From assembly GCA_905183005.1 (NCBI GenBank), contig CAJJDO010000126.1, positions 69,454-133,453 on the forward strand: a stretch of 64,000 nt of DNA, read 5' to 3'. This document shows, in pieces, positions 11,201 to 23,721 of the stretch. Numbering within the stretch: position 1 is the first letter of the stretch; every line of letters starts with the position of its first letter. Origin of the DNA: Paramecium pentaurelia (Eukaryota > Ciliophora > Oligohymenophorea > Peniculida > Parameciidae). A model generated the notes under the pieces. That model saw only the letters and a program-made list of their open reading frames with translations. It did not search any database and was not told where the DNA came from. The position numbers and the translations under genes were made by a program.

Positions 11201-13959
11201 GCAACAGCTTAAGAGAATTTTAGAAGAGAAGTAGGACCATAATTTGGATTTGATTTATAATAGATTGGAAAACATTATGTTCACATTAGATAAATGAGAA
11301 AATAACATAAAGTATTAAGAAATGGTCAGATGGTATCATTATCTGCTGAACATATGTATGGTTGGCATACACATGTATTAGCATTTGCTAGATATTCAAA
11401 AGATGAAATGGCATTAATTGCTATTAATTTCAATGATGGTGAAATTGATATGTTTATGAACCTTAGAAATTTAAGATATTATTTTCCAAATTCAGAAAGA
11501 TCAAATATAGTAGTAAGATTAAGAAATTGGTCATATCCTGAATTGGAGAATGAAGAAGTTAGCTATTTTTATATTGGCAATTTCTTGACATCTAGATTAG
11601 AAGTACATCTTAAGAACTTCTAATCTTAAATTTGGGGTGTTGAAATCTTAGGTAATAATTAGGAGGTGTAATAAAAAGCATAGAAAAGTGCATTAATTAG
11701 ATTATAATAAAAAATGTAATCCAAAATACCATTAACTATTTATGGTAATGATGCTGCAAATAAGTTGACATTATTAACAGACAACTTAAATTCTTTATAA
11801 TAATTTATTAATGGATTTTCTCACTTTTATAATTAAGTAATTAAACCAAACAACTTTGATTTGAATAGATTAATCAGTTCAATGAAGGATTTCTAATCTA
11901 ATAAAGTAAGATTGTGTAAATTATTTGGATTCTTTTAATCAATACTTGGAACTCAAGACAAAAATCTTCCTTTCTTTGACACCTTATAATAATTAATTAA
12001 TCTTAATAAATTAGGATAAATGTGTTTTTGTACTCCAGAGTTGGGCAAATGGACTACAACTGGTGGATTGGGAGTTATGGTTGATGAATTAACATAAGAA
12101 TTAGCCAAAATGAATGAAGAAGTAATCTTGATCACTCCTTATTATCATAGAAATAAAAAAGGAGAAACAGGATATATTCTAAGTGATGGATTCAAACACA
12201 TTAGAAATATAGAAATTTGGATGTAAGGTGAAAAGATAATTTTGGGAGTGTTTGAAGGAGTATTCAATGGAGTAAGATTGTTTTGGTTACATAATGAACA
12301 ATATTTCCCATCTGCTTATGCTGGAGAGGATGCTTGTTATGTTATGAAATAATTAACAGTCTATGCTAAAGGATGTTTAGAATTATTATGTTAAATCTAA
12401 TTAATACCTAAATTAATTGTTACAAATGATTGGTTCTGTGGTTTAATTCCAGGATATCTTAGAGTAAGAAGATATGGTGAAGCCTTTGCTGGTACTAAAT
12501 CTTTCCACATTGTTCACAATTTAGATCCCTTATATGAAGGAAGATTATATCCTAAACCTAATGAAGGAACATTAGATTATATACATGAACTTCCTAATGA
12601 TTTCTTAATTGATCCATATTGGTAGAATTTAGTTATAAATCCATCCAGATGCCCATTAATTACTTGTGATAATTGGGGAACTGTCTCTTAATCCTATAAA
12701 TATGAATTATTAGAATCCTCCCCATTAGCAAGTGTATTAAGGAAACATCCTTTACCTTTTGCTTTTCCTAATGGTATAAGAAGAGAATAAAGATTTAAGG
12801 TAATAATGGATAAAACTAATAATGATCATTTGAAGGCTAAGGAATAATTACAAAAGAAATATTTTGGATGTTCTTAACTTGAAAATAACATAGTTGTGTT
12901 AGGCTTTGTAGGTAGAGTCACTAAATAAAAGGGAGTACATCTCATATTGGAAGTAGCAGAAGAACTCATTTAAAGAAGTCAAGGCACTGTGTAAATTTTG
13001 GTTGGTGGACCTGCTGATATGAAAGAAGAATACAGTGCATTTTGTGCTTAGAATATGATTAGATTAAAATCTATATATCCTAGAAATTTCTGGGCTGATC
13101 CATCTGCATTCTTTATGGATGGTACATTAGTAAATGTTGGTTGCGACTTTGGATTAATGCCATCATTATTTGAACCTGGAGGTATAGTGCAACATGAGTT
13201 CTTTATTGGAAGCACACCTGTTATTGCCTTTAAAACAGGTGGATTGAGAGATACTGTTCATGAATATGATTAAAAACAATAAAAGGGATCTGGATTTATT
13301 TTTGATGCTTATAATCGAGGAAACTTCCTCTATGCTATAGACAGAGCTCTTTAATTATATAAGAATTAAGAATAGTATTCTTAACTTAGAAAAAATGCTT
13401 TTGATGCAGCCATTGATGTTGCTGATGTGAGTAGAGCATGGGCTTAAGAATACTATAGATTATTTGATAAGAACTTTATTGATAAGGAATTAGTTTAATA
13501 ATTGGCTGGACAAATTCAATAAGATTACAAGGAACTAAAAGAATAAGAACTTTTTGCAAAGGAGGAAGGAAGAGTAAGAAATTTAAATATAATTTTTTTA
13601 GGTATTTTCTAATTCAGACAAAACACTTAAGAATTTTGAAAGGATTCTGGCTCATGCAAAGAGATCTAATTTGAGATTACATTAATTTGTATATCGATCC
13701 ACTAGATTATTATAACCAAGATAAGTAGCAGTTTCTGGTTCATTTGATGAATGGAAGGAAAAACATAAATTAAAATTTGATCATTTCTCTAAAGTATGGA
13801 ATGTTACTCTTAAATTGTTACCAGGAGAATATTAGTATAAAATTAAATAATATTTTTAGTTACAAATTCTATGTTGATGGAGAATGGATTTGCACTGATG
13901 ATGATCTAAAGGATAATGACATTTATGGAAATATAAATAATTTTGTTATCATCTAATGA
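8276..13959 (+). CDS. GH13-like / GT5 starch-glycogen synthase fusion with C-terminal carbohydrate-binding domain
   Basis: ATG 8276 to TGA 13957-13959, four introns (8454-8475, 8596-8621, 13574-13601, 13835-13859), 1,860 aa. Residues ~430-960 form a GH13-like barrel: LRIIVDMVTR, the region-II match GVHLDNGSSWPQ with the nucleophile Asp, IVAEAWG with the acid/base Glu, and IPMTFMGEEEGF; the region-IV His-Asp appears replaced (IIVQSTTYNSW). From ~residue 1230 a GT5 synthase starts at PELGKWTTTGGLGVMVDE (ADP/UDP-glucose loop), with GFVGRVTKQKG and FGLMPSLFEPGGIVQ in the second Rossmann half. The tail (VSGSFDEWKEKHKL ... PGEYYYKFYVDGEW) is a starch-binding CBM20/48-like beta domain. It should elongate alpha-glucan in the cytosol. 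The order GH13 then GT5 recalls fungal alpha-glucan synthases, but no TM segments were seen. The N-terminal ~400 residues are unassigned. Confidence 0.88.
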
Positions 13960-14012
13960 AGGATATGAAGAATCATATAATAATAAATATCAATTATACA
14001 TTAAAATTTGAT

Positions 14013-15892
14013 TCAGCTTCCATTCTAATTATTGTTTAATTCAATATTTAAATCACTGATCAAATTTTATTCATCTTCCAATAATAGTAAATCTCCATTA
14101 TTGTCAATCATTCCAAATTACTTAACCTTTCTTTATTACTATGGAGGAGTATCCATAATGTCTTCAGATGATGATTCTCTAATTTGTCTTCTAGGAGGTA
14201 TAATATTTTCAACTTCATCCATTTCCTCTACTTTCAAATCTTCAAATGGTTGGACTTCCTCTATTTATGCAGATTCTTGAGATTAAATTTTATCTGAACT
14301 CACTTTATCTGATTATTCTTTTAAAAACTACATCAGTTTATTATTATTCAATTCTCTCATTTATTCTTATTTTCCATTTGAAAATTCTATACAACTATCA
14401 AAAACATCCAATTTTTCTGTACTGCATTTAGTTGAACACATTCTACTCGATCTTCTCATTTAATTTGTTTCTTGTTATCAATATGGAAAATTTACTCTCT
14501 CTTTTTTATCTTCTTTATATAAAGTTATCCTCTTATCTTTTTAAGTCCTCTTCTATCTACTTCTAATTTTAATCAGAAGTTTTTTGATATCCTTGTATCA
14601 TATTTTCTAAACTATTTTAATTGCATTCAATCTAATCTTAGATTTCCATAGCAATCTTTGCTTTCGTTTATCTTTCTCTTTTCTTTTATTCAATACAATT
14701 TTCTTACTTTTCTATTATTATTATATTAATACTTTTATTTTTGTACTCTCTTAACTATTTTCTATACTTTTTGTTTCTTAAATAATCAAGCTTTAAGAAT
14801 GTAAAGGCACAAATGTACCTTGATCTTGATTTATTTTACGTATAGTCTTCAAAGTCCGTTAACATGTGAACAATGATTACAATTTCTCATTAAAATAATA
14901 TCCCACTGGATCCTACAATTAGCTGTTATTTATTACTTGAATACTGTCATAATGCTCTATTAAAACAGCATATAAATCAATTAATTTTTGAATCACATCA
15001 TATTTGTCTGACCCCTTTTAGTATCGATCTTCGAAGACAAGTAATTCTTAAAATAGATTATCTATTTAATATGGAATCGAGAAGTACTCGTTATTGGCAT
15101 TGTTGTTGTTTTAATTAAAATTAATTATATATACTATCAAATGCAATTACTCTTACTATTAAAATAACACTTGAATCATCATTATAATTGAAATAGTTAT
15201 TCCCCAACTTTTAACAACCCATTTCTTACTTAATTACATTAATTTGGCAACTAGATTCTTTATAACACTTTATCTTCATCTTATTCATCTAACTCATAAA
15301 GACTTAATACTGAATTCTCTTTTGATATCTCAACTATATCCTTAGTTGCTTTAATAAAATAATCATTCACAAAACCAGAATCTTAATTCTTACATTTTGT
15401 CAAATTTTACATTGCTGGAAGTAATCCACATTTATATAATGAAACATACACTTCTGAATATTTAAAGTATCCTGATTTAATTCTAGCTTTATGCTATTAC
15501 ATTCTTCTATCTTTTAGATCATTCAATTGATAACAAAATCGCTACATTTCAGTCTTATACATTAACTTGACCATAACTTATTTACTTGTTATAATCATTC
15601 TATAAATTTGAGCAGCATTCTAAAACTATTCAACCAAATAATAAGTGTTCTCCCTATATTTTGATATTCCAGTTATTTAATCTAATCTGATCTAATAATC
15701 AATTTCCCACTTTTATCCTGTTTTTATGTTCAATAAAATCACCTTCTATTATTAATCTAGAATATAATTAGTATCAAGTAAAAGAGTTTGATTGGATATT
15801 GGGATTGGAATTTGAATTAATTTAAAAATTTCCTATTCCATCATAAAATTTATAATACTATTGTCAAAATCAATTCTTATTTTTTTGAACAT
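14013..15892 (-). CDS. unknown protein with acidic Ser/Glu-rich C-terminus
   Basis: Minus strand, ATG 15890-15892 to TGA 14013-14015, about 600 aa. The N-terminal part (MFKKIRIDFDNSIINF, IPIPISNQTLLLDTNYILDQ, NTYYLVEQFQNAAQIYRMI) looks globular. The C-terminal ~130 residues are charged and disordered (RRSSRM, SSEDIMDTPPQQQ). At least one 22-nt intron lies near 15210. A second junction around 15130-15180 is needed to reach the frame containing NNNNANNEYFSIPYQIDNL, and two solutions fit arithmetically, so this part of the model is uncertain. I do not recognise the family. Confidence 0.6.
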
Positions 15893-15997
15893 AAAATTTG
15901 TTTACTTCTCCTTACTCAGTATTGTATTCTCATACTATAAAGAATTGATCAATAATAATTTATTTTTATTGAAATAAATAGAATATATTTATTAATA

Positions 15998-17200
15998 TCA
16001 TTTTTCATTTTTCATTTCTCTTTTTGCTGCTGCTATATATAACAATGCTTTCAAATAGTTATTTTCAATATTAATCATTTTTGATGCCTCATAAAGTATT
16101 TCTTAACTTTCTTCAGATATTTAATAATTTACAGGAATACCCAATAAATTTTGATTTAAAATTGGATCCTTATCAAAAAATTCAAAAGAAGTCTCATCAA
16201 GTGATTTGCTAATCTCAGATGGTTCATTTATAGTTTATTCTTCATTTTAATTATCTGATTAAAGGATTAGATTTATTGATTCTTGTTCTTTACTTTGTAT
16301 TGATGAAATCTCTTGCAAATTATTTTTTAAAGTTTCTTATTCTTATTATTTTTATTCAAAAGTCTCTTTGGATGAGATTTAAATATCTTAAAGTAAATCT
16401 AATGTTTATTCTCCTTGATTATCATCTTTATCATTACTTTAATCAAGTACTTAATCATATTCTTATTTATTTTTTTCAATAAATTTTTTTAAGCATTTCT
16501 CAAAATTATTCACAAATTCATTTGTTAAAAAGTAAAACTCATAATGAATTTATGAACTTTAATTTTCCTCTGCTTTTAGATATACTTTTGAATCAGGTAT
16601 AGATTTTAATAATTCATTATGAAAGAATATTTTATCAACTAAATTGTTTTATGGAGTATATAATCTCTAAGCAAATAAAGGTCTAAATTCTATTTTTCCT
16701 TAATATTATTTTCTTAATTTTAAAACATAATCTTAAATAGACTTATTTGTTTTCCCTAATTTTATTATTTTTTTTTCTTCTCCATTCCAAATTATTTTTG
16801 CTGTTGTTTCAACAACATAAAGTAATTACCAATTCTAATTTCTATATTTATAATTATCAGAAATCGATTAATCAATTTCTCTAATCTTACTCATTAATAG
16901 TCGATCATTTTCTTTGATAGATTTATCATCAGAAAATTCAGGATTGTTTGAAAGTTTAAAAAGATGAACCAATCTTTAATTTAGATCCTCTTCTATGGAC
17001 TCAAAATCATCAATTAGTTAATTAATTACATCATTTGATGCCCCTTTAATAGGATTTTTTTAGGCCTAATTCAATATCTAAACAAAAATTGGAATTGTTA
17101 TAAAACCACTCTCTTAATATTCAATCCCAAAATATTTAAAAGGAGTTTCCAATCTTAAATAAGATTATGAAAAATTTAGAAAATTGACCTTCTTAGACAT
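15998..17200 (-). CDS. unknown 400-aa protein
   Basis: Uninterrupted minus-strand frame of 401 codons from ATG 17198-17200 to TGA 15998-16000. It begins MSKKVNFLNFSQSYLRLETP and has a compact-looking N-terminal half (FGIEYQESGFITIPIFVQIL; LLYVVETTAKIIWNGEEKKI). Residues ~240-330 are Glu/Gln-rich and probably coiled or disordered. It ends in a short helical segment AALLYIAAAKREMKNEK-like. No catalytic motif was seen. It is head-to-tail with the preceding unknown, with about 105 bp between them. Confidence 0.7.
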
Positions 17201-17380
17201 TAATTCCAATTATACTAAACAATCTACATTTTCTAATTTGTAGGTAATGTATATTGCCTATTTCCTTTATTTTTCTTAAATTGAATGAATACTCATTTAT
17301 TTATAATATTTGATTATATATTTATCATTTAAATTAACAAAAAGAAGTTTTATAATATAGAATACAATTTTTATAATATT

Positions 17381-18690
17381 TCAATAACCTAAATTTTAGT
17401 TTTAAATATATTTAGTAAAAGATGGATCCAATTAAGTTTAATCGGTATAAATTAAAAATTTCAATGTTGTTTGATAATTTTATATATCTTGTTAATAAAG
17501 TGAATTGGTTGAGATAATATTAAAAGGGCTTAGAATCTTCAAAATTATTTAATTAACAATACATTCTATTTCAAATTATTGTTATGAATCTGAAATTATT
17601 GATTGAGAAAATTAAGACTCCATTTTATCAATATAATTTTTATGTTCAAAAACATAAGAAAATGATATTAATTGTAAATCTTGATTTAAGTTGTATTTGG
17701 TATTTTTTATTATTTTTTTATCTATTTTTAATTATATAATACTCTGATGTTGAGATATCTTTACAATCTTATTAAAACAATTTATTAATAATTATGTTAA
17801 TAATCTAGTATTTAAATAAATTATTTGTTATTCTACTTCATATGAACAATCTAATTGAAATTATTTTTTATGCTAATAACAATAATGAATAAAATAATTA
17901 GACAAAGCTCTATTTAATTTATATATTGTAAATTCTTCAATTTATTATTTTAAAAAAGACATCTTTCCTTTTTACAAATAAATTAGATGATTCTTTATGT
18001 AATTTAATGAAAACTCAATATTGCAATAATATTATCTCAATATATAATTATCAAAACATAAAGTATCATTTAATTATAATAATGATTTATAATTTTCTTC
18101 TAATTTATTTCCAATCAACATAAGTACTTATTAAAATTTTTCTTTAAATAATTTTATATTATTTTCATATTTTTCTATCTATAATTTGGTCTAGTTTTTG
18201 CGGATAATTAATATTAATATTGATTTTTAATATTAAAATCTTGCAATCTCAATATTTAATTTACCTTTATCACCAATAGCCTCTATGCTTATTACTTTTT
18301 AATCTTATCTTAATTTTTAATTATTTATTAAATCAAATAAATATTCTTCTAAATTTAATTATTTCTGAATTGATCGATTTAAACATAAACAATTAGAATT
18401 TTCTAAGATTTTTATTCCTATTGTATAAGTTCTCAAAAACTCTTTAAATTAATTTCCATTATAATCCTTTTAATAGTATAACTCAAAATTTTTGTTTACA
18501 AATTCAAGTTCAAAACTATTTATTTTCTTATTAAAACTTATTGCAAATAATGGATCTTAAACAAATTCATAAATAATTTATCTAATATAGATATATTATG
18601 ATACTATTATGATTTTATTGTAAATAGCTATGAAAATTCTAATCTTGATGTATATTCAAACAAATATGTAATTATTCCTTATTAAAACAT
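17381..18690 (-). CDS. unknown 428-aa helical protein
   Basis: Minus strand, one 23-nt intron (18582-18604), stop TGA at 17381-17383; exons total 429 codons. The first exon reads MFQQGIITYLFEYTSRLEFS and splices into IIYEFVQDPLFAISFNKK. The middle contains VISIEAIGDKGKLNIEIARF and a long coiled-coil-like stretch (QTKLQIEKYENNIKLFKEKF). It is very rich in Gln, Asn, Ile and Lys. No family was recognised. The proposed ATG (18688-18690) lies only 7 bp from the ATG proposed for the divergent gene at 18698, so one of the two starts is probably not the real one. Confidence 0.6.
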
Positions 18691-18697
18691 CATTAAT

Positions 18698-20107
18698 ATG
18701 CAAAATACTATGTAAGATAATTAATCAAACTAAAAATTGACAAATACTCCTAATACAATACATTAAGTAGAGAAAATGAATATAGCTTTAAATTTAACAT
18801 CACTGTATTATAAGACTGTTAAATATAAAAGACAACTAGAGTATCCATAATTATATAAGGGTCTATATTAAAATAAATATTTACACATCATCTTATGCAT
18901 AAGTTATTAAAGTTCCAGCAGCTACATATGAAACGTATAATAATGTAAATATATTCTTCAAATAAGGTTATAATTTCAGGCTAAAAAATAGAAAAATTAT
19001 ATGAATTATAGTAAGACTTGCCATAAAAATAACGATATGTATTTAGGCACTTTAGACAATGAATATAATCATGGCAATAAAGCATGTAAGAATGCCAATA
19101 ACAAGTAAAGTTCTGAAGAAATACAGTCTTTATATATTGAGTTTTTCTTAAAATTAAGCTTCATGAGAAGGATCATAAAACCTTAAAGTCCACTTGTTAA
19201 ATAAATTAGGCATTTTAAATATTAAATTAGAATCATAAAATTGTTATTTTTGAATTCACTTTTAATATTATTTAGACTATATGGCTATAATAATTAATAT
19301 TTATACAATTCAACATATATAATTAAAAAATATTAGTTTTATATATCTATAGAACTAATTCATATTAAGAAACAAAATAATCTACAAGTATTCTAAAAAA
19401 CATTACTTAGCTCCTATTTTAATTTGGATAAATTTAATTATCCAAAATTTTAGCCTAAGTGTTAGATATCAACTTTCTAATTACTCTAAGATAAATAAGT
19501 GAGTGAAAGATTTCAAAAGCAAATTTAATTATTTAATAATTCTAGTTTTGATTTTACTTCAGCACAAACAATTTCTTATAACTTATTTTATTTTAAAGCG
19601 ATTTTAAATTTGAATTAGAAATACAAATGTGTAGCAGTGAAAATCCAAAAAGAAGAAAATAGAATTACTATTAGAAACAGAAAATTAATTGCTTATATAT
19701 TGGTATTAAATTAAATTATTATATAATATCTTTTTCTCTTAATTGAACTATAATAATTTTAATATCATTAATATTTTACTCTCATCAATGTTTATAAAGA
19801 TGCTCTCTAGATCAACATCTATATATTGAAAAATTCTTAAAAATTATTCCCCTAATACCTATTAATCAAGTTCCTTATTGGTTCAAACTAAACACTTGAG
19901 GTATTGTATTATAGTTATATTTTATATATAATAATTATTTTCATAATAATCTAGGCTTACTTATAATATAATATATATATTTACTATGGACACAGAATTA
20001 AATTTAAAACTAACTTATAGATGATATTACATAATTTTAATTTAATTTTACTTATGGAAATTTCCATAACTTTTTTTCAAGCACTCACGAATTAGAACCT
20101 AATATGA
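18698..20107 (+). CDS. unknown protein with hydrophobic C-terminal half; possibly a decaying gene
   Basis: ATG 18698 to TGA 20105-20107 with a 19-nt intron near 18842-18860 and a 35-nt intron near 18945-18979 gives 452 codons. The middle is soluble-looking (KTCHKNNDMYLGTLDNEYNH; FQPKCQISTFQLLQDKQVSE). From about 19690 the frame becomes strongly hydrophobic and low-complexity (LIAYILVLNQIIIQYLFLLI). Downstream, protein-like sequence continues in other frames (e.g. RFFKSLKDEDQNFSLQHRPF near 20165). This pattern is what one frameshift or missed introns in a longer gene, or a pseudogene, would give. I could not confirm any family. Confidence 0.4.
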
Positions 20108-20381
20108 TGAAATATTGGAAGATAAATTGAGAACAGATACTTCCAGCTATGTTTGAAGATTTTTCAAATCCCTTAAAGATGAAGATTAAAATTTTTCCCT
20201 TTAGCATAGACCTTTTATTTTCCCATAGTATAATGTAATAATTTATAGTTGTAAAACTTGATGCTTTAAAAAAAAATCAAATTTCACTTTTTCATTTTTT
20301 TTAATCTATCTTTTTTTGTGGCTTCAATTATTTTGAAATTCATTTCTTTTTGAATTGTTTTATTAAATAGATGAAATAGTT

Positions 20382-20558
20382 ATGCATCATCATAATTATA
20401 AGAAAGGACATTTGATTAAAACTATGAATAAGAAACTTACTTAATTGCTAAAACGAAGTGATTCTTAAGATTAAGAAAGAAATCTTAATATTATCAATTA
20501 TGCTATATTTAGAATGAAAAATTTATTAGAGTTGGTTAAAATAATAAATTAATATTGA
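20382..20558 (+). CDS. small hypothetical ORF, may be a remnant
   Basis: A 58-aa frame, MHHHNYKKGHLIKTMNKKL then RSDSQDQERNLNIINYAIF, from ATG 20382 to TGA 20556-20558. The frame remains open a little upstream of the Met. Composition is protein-like (helical, charged) rather than homopolymeric. It may be the last exon of the gene upstream or a gene fragment. No homology is recognised. Confidence 0.25.
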
Positions 20559-20682
20559 TGGATTGAAGTTTATATTTAAAGTTTTAGATTTTTTGAATCA
20601 ATCTATTGATCATAAAATTTTAATTAATATCAAATTACTATAAATTACAAATATATTAGTTTTATTTAAGATAAAATTAATT

Positions 20683-22614
20683 TCATAAAACAAATAAAAT
20701 TTATATAATTATGAAATTTAATAATAATTCAAAGGATGGATTTTAAATTGATTCTACAATTGTTTGATAATCAAATGTTTTTTGGATAGGTGATCTTTCA
20801 ATTACATATGGTCCAAAGTAAGAATCAAAACTAGATTCTGCATAATTGTCATATAGTTTATGTATCTTGCATAAATTGATAGTAGAATTAGATTTGCATC
20901 TTAATTAAGTAGGCCTTTAAATTTAGCTTATCAAATAGTTTGTTACAATAGTTATATTGGTATTGATATTTAAAATAAGATTAGTATTAATTGAGAAGAC
21001 TTAACAATTCATGTATTATGAATAAATATTTTTTCCAATAAAATAGCTAAATTAAGGGGAGTAAAGTGTCATTTAAGCAAAGATAAAACTGGAACTCAAA
21101 AATATACATTTAGATGAATAATCAACAAATGTATTTGATGTATATTCTAATAAGAATGTATTATTATCAATTTTTTTTAATTAATTTATGGTTGAAATAT
21201 AAAAGATAAAATTAGTGTATGAAATTATTCCAGTCATTTCAAATAAATTTTTAATATTTGAAACAGATTTGAAGATATCTTAGGTTATATTATTGTTATT
21301 ATTAATAATGGATTTAATGGCTAAAGTATCATAAATTAAAAGTAATTGTTGGCCAAAATAGAATGATTTAGAGTTTACTAAATCAAATAACATTTAATCA
21401 AATCCTTATGTTTGTTTGACCAATAAGTATAGTATTCTTTGATAAGTGGAGCTATTTTTATTGAGATAAAATTACTTATCCAATGTTTAAGTTTGAAAAT
21501 CATTGATTAGAATATGGAAATAAGATTAAGTTTAATTATAATTTAATTCATCTAGATAAGATTTACATTGATATCCTGTATAATTATCTTTGCAAAGACA
21601 ATATTATAATGGCTAATAAGAAGATTGCAACTATCCATTGTTATTACAATCTGAATTTTAGGATAGATACATATAATCATATTAGGGTAGTAATACTTTT
21701 AATTCTCCAGTTTACCATTCTAAACAAGAATATCTTTATGTCCAATTTGTTAGATTATTGTCAGATAGAATTGTGATATTACAATCAATCAAAGATTAAG
21801 AGATCCACTATTGACCTATTTAATGAAACCAATCAGTTGAGTAGTATTAAGTACCATCTGAATCAATAACAATAATTGTTATTACATATAATTTATCAGT
21901 CCATGTTGGTGTTAATGATATATTAATAAAAGATGTTTTCTATTCAGAGATAGTTGATAAAATAGGACCAAATCTAGTAGGATCTTTGATGAAAATCTTC
22001 CAATCATAAATTAAGGATGTTGATAAAATAATTTAAGTTTAGTCTGGATTTACTAATTTTTATAAGGAAACAATTTATTTAGGTATTAGATCTCCTTTTA
22101 AAATCATAATACGAATTTATAACAATTAAGAAAATAACTAAATTTTAGTTTTATTATGTATTCCTGTAACTCTAATGAAATAATCTGAATTCATTTAAAG
22201 TTTAGTTTAATTAATTTGAAATATAATTCCATTCATAACAAATACATAACTAGCATTGAAAATAGGCATTTCAATTAAATTATAGAATTTACGAGGTTCC
22301 TATAGTGTAAAATTAAATTCTTGTCTCTCTGCAACCAAAATTTAATTACCCAATCTAACAGCCCAATCTGCATATGCACGTTTTTAATATTGTTAAGTTA
22401 AACATCCATTAACAGTCATAGCAGGATCTGAATTGATATGCAATAATTCCCATTAGATTTCCAATTATTCTTCAATTATATCTTCTACAACAATAATTAA
22501 ATCTTTTTTGCTTTCATGATTGACACAAAACTCATTTATTATTTATCTAGTAGAATTCAATATAATTTGATAGCAATTAAAGTGTAAGAAATATAAAAGT
22601 AAGTAAAATTTCAT
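20683..22614 (-). CDS. secreted or surface protein with EGF-like motif and C-terminal hydrophobic anchor
   Basis: Single exon of 644 codons, ATG 22612-22614 to TGA 20683-20685. The start MKFYLLLYFLHFNCYQI is a signal peptide. The ectodomain is rich in Asn-X-Ser/Thr sequons and contains an EGF-like block with closely spaced cysteines (SDCNNNGQLQSS then QYCLCKDNYTGYQCKSY). It ends in a short hydrophobic stretch (FELLLNFIIIQILFVL) with no charged tail, as for a GPI-anchored or C-terminally anchored surface protein. The start chosen is the last Met before the hydrophobic segment; an upstream in-frame Met at 22825-22827 would add only low-complexity sequence. The role is unknown; cell-surface location is inferred. 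Confidence 0.75.
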
Positions 22615-22769
22615 TATTTTAATAATAATTAACATATAAATTCTGAATATAGATAAAAATAATAATATATTTATTTTAATATATATAAAATAATAATACA
22701 AAAAAATAATATAATGATAGAAGATTTTTAATCTGATATATATTTTTTTATCACAAAAAATTAAAAAAC

Positions 22770-23683
22770 TCATGATTATTGTAATGTTTATTAGGATTAA
22801 AGTTATTATTACTATTATTCTGGACATTAATTTAAAAATAACATTTCATTAAATACAAGGAGAAAGTCTTTTAAATCTTCTTGTTTTAAAATGGTTGTCT
22901 TTTCTGGTTATTTTGTATTAGTATTATTCATTTTATTGACATCAAATTCTCTTAATTCATTTTCAACATGTTCTAACCATATTTTATATGCTTCCTCTTC
23001 ATTAGTAATTGGTGGCATATTCAATTAAGGAGGTGGTGACATATATGGTGTATATGAAAATTAAGATGATGCTACTAAAAATGTTCCAACCAAAATCACC
23101 CATGAATGAAATACTAAAGGTGCATATGTTCTATAAGAATCCAATATCAAAATTTTGAGAGTATGAAAAGTAGCTTCTTCAAATTTCTTTGGTACACATT
23201 TCTTACATATTACTTCAATGTAATCATTAGGTAATTTAATATCAAATTCATATTCAATTACTTTTAAAATTCTGCTTTCAGCTATACAGAGTTTGTTTTA
23301 TAATGATTACATTAAAGCTTCATTAGCCATTCTTGTTTGTTCAATTGATTACATGATTCTATGAAAACTAATTAATAATTTTCTCATTCTTGGATCTCCA
23401 TCTTTTATTTTTTAAGCCAATAAAAGAGATGCAGCTCCAACAATCTAAATTAAATATTAAATTTTACAAATCTATCATATTGTAAATAACATTTATAATG
23501 AAAGAAATAATTACATAAATGAATTGCTAAAGACACTGTAGAATATGAATTTAATTCTAAATTGATAGCCAAATCTATAATGAATTAAGCATTTCCATTT
23601 AATAATTTTCTTTATACTTATGCAGATATTTCATATTCTGTGTTTATGTTCTAAAAAATGTCTTTCTTCTTAATTAATTTCAT
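22770..23683 (-). CDS. cyclin-box protein (cyclin K/L/T-like)
   Basis: ATG 23681-23683 to TGA 22770-22772, one 23-nt intron (23445-23467), 296 aa. The splice joins CNYFFHYKCYLQYDRF to IVGAASLLLAQKIKDGDPRM, giving the first cyclin fold: an N-terminal helix, the A-x2-L-L-A-x-K-I signature with Asp/Glu-rich turn, and RILKVIEYEFDIKLPNDYIE. A second fold follows (HTLKILILDSYRTYAPLVFH). The C-terminus is Gln-rich. The short N-terminus and single long helix before KIxD are typical of transcription-type cyclins that bind CDK9/12-like kinases, but assignment to a subtype is uncertain. Confidence 0.75.
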
Positions 23684-23721
23684 AATAATAATATTTATAT
23701 TTATAAAAATCATATATGTTT

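Noticed and set aside
22615..22827. Upstream extension of the secreted protein to the Met at 22825-22827
   Set aside because: The extra ~70 residues are Ile/Tyr/Phe low-complexity of intergenic composition; the Met at 22612-22614 gives a clean signal peptide.
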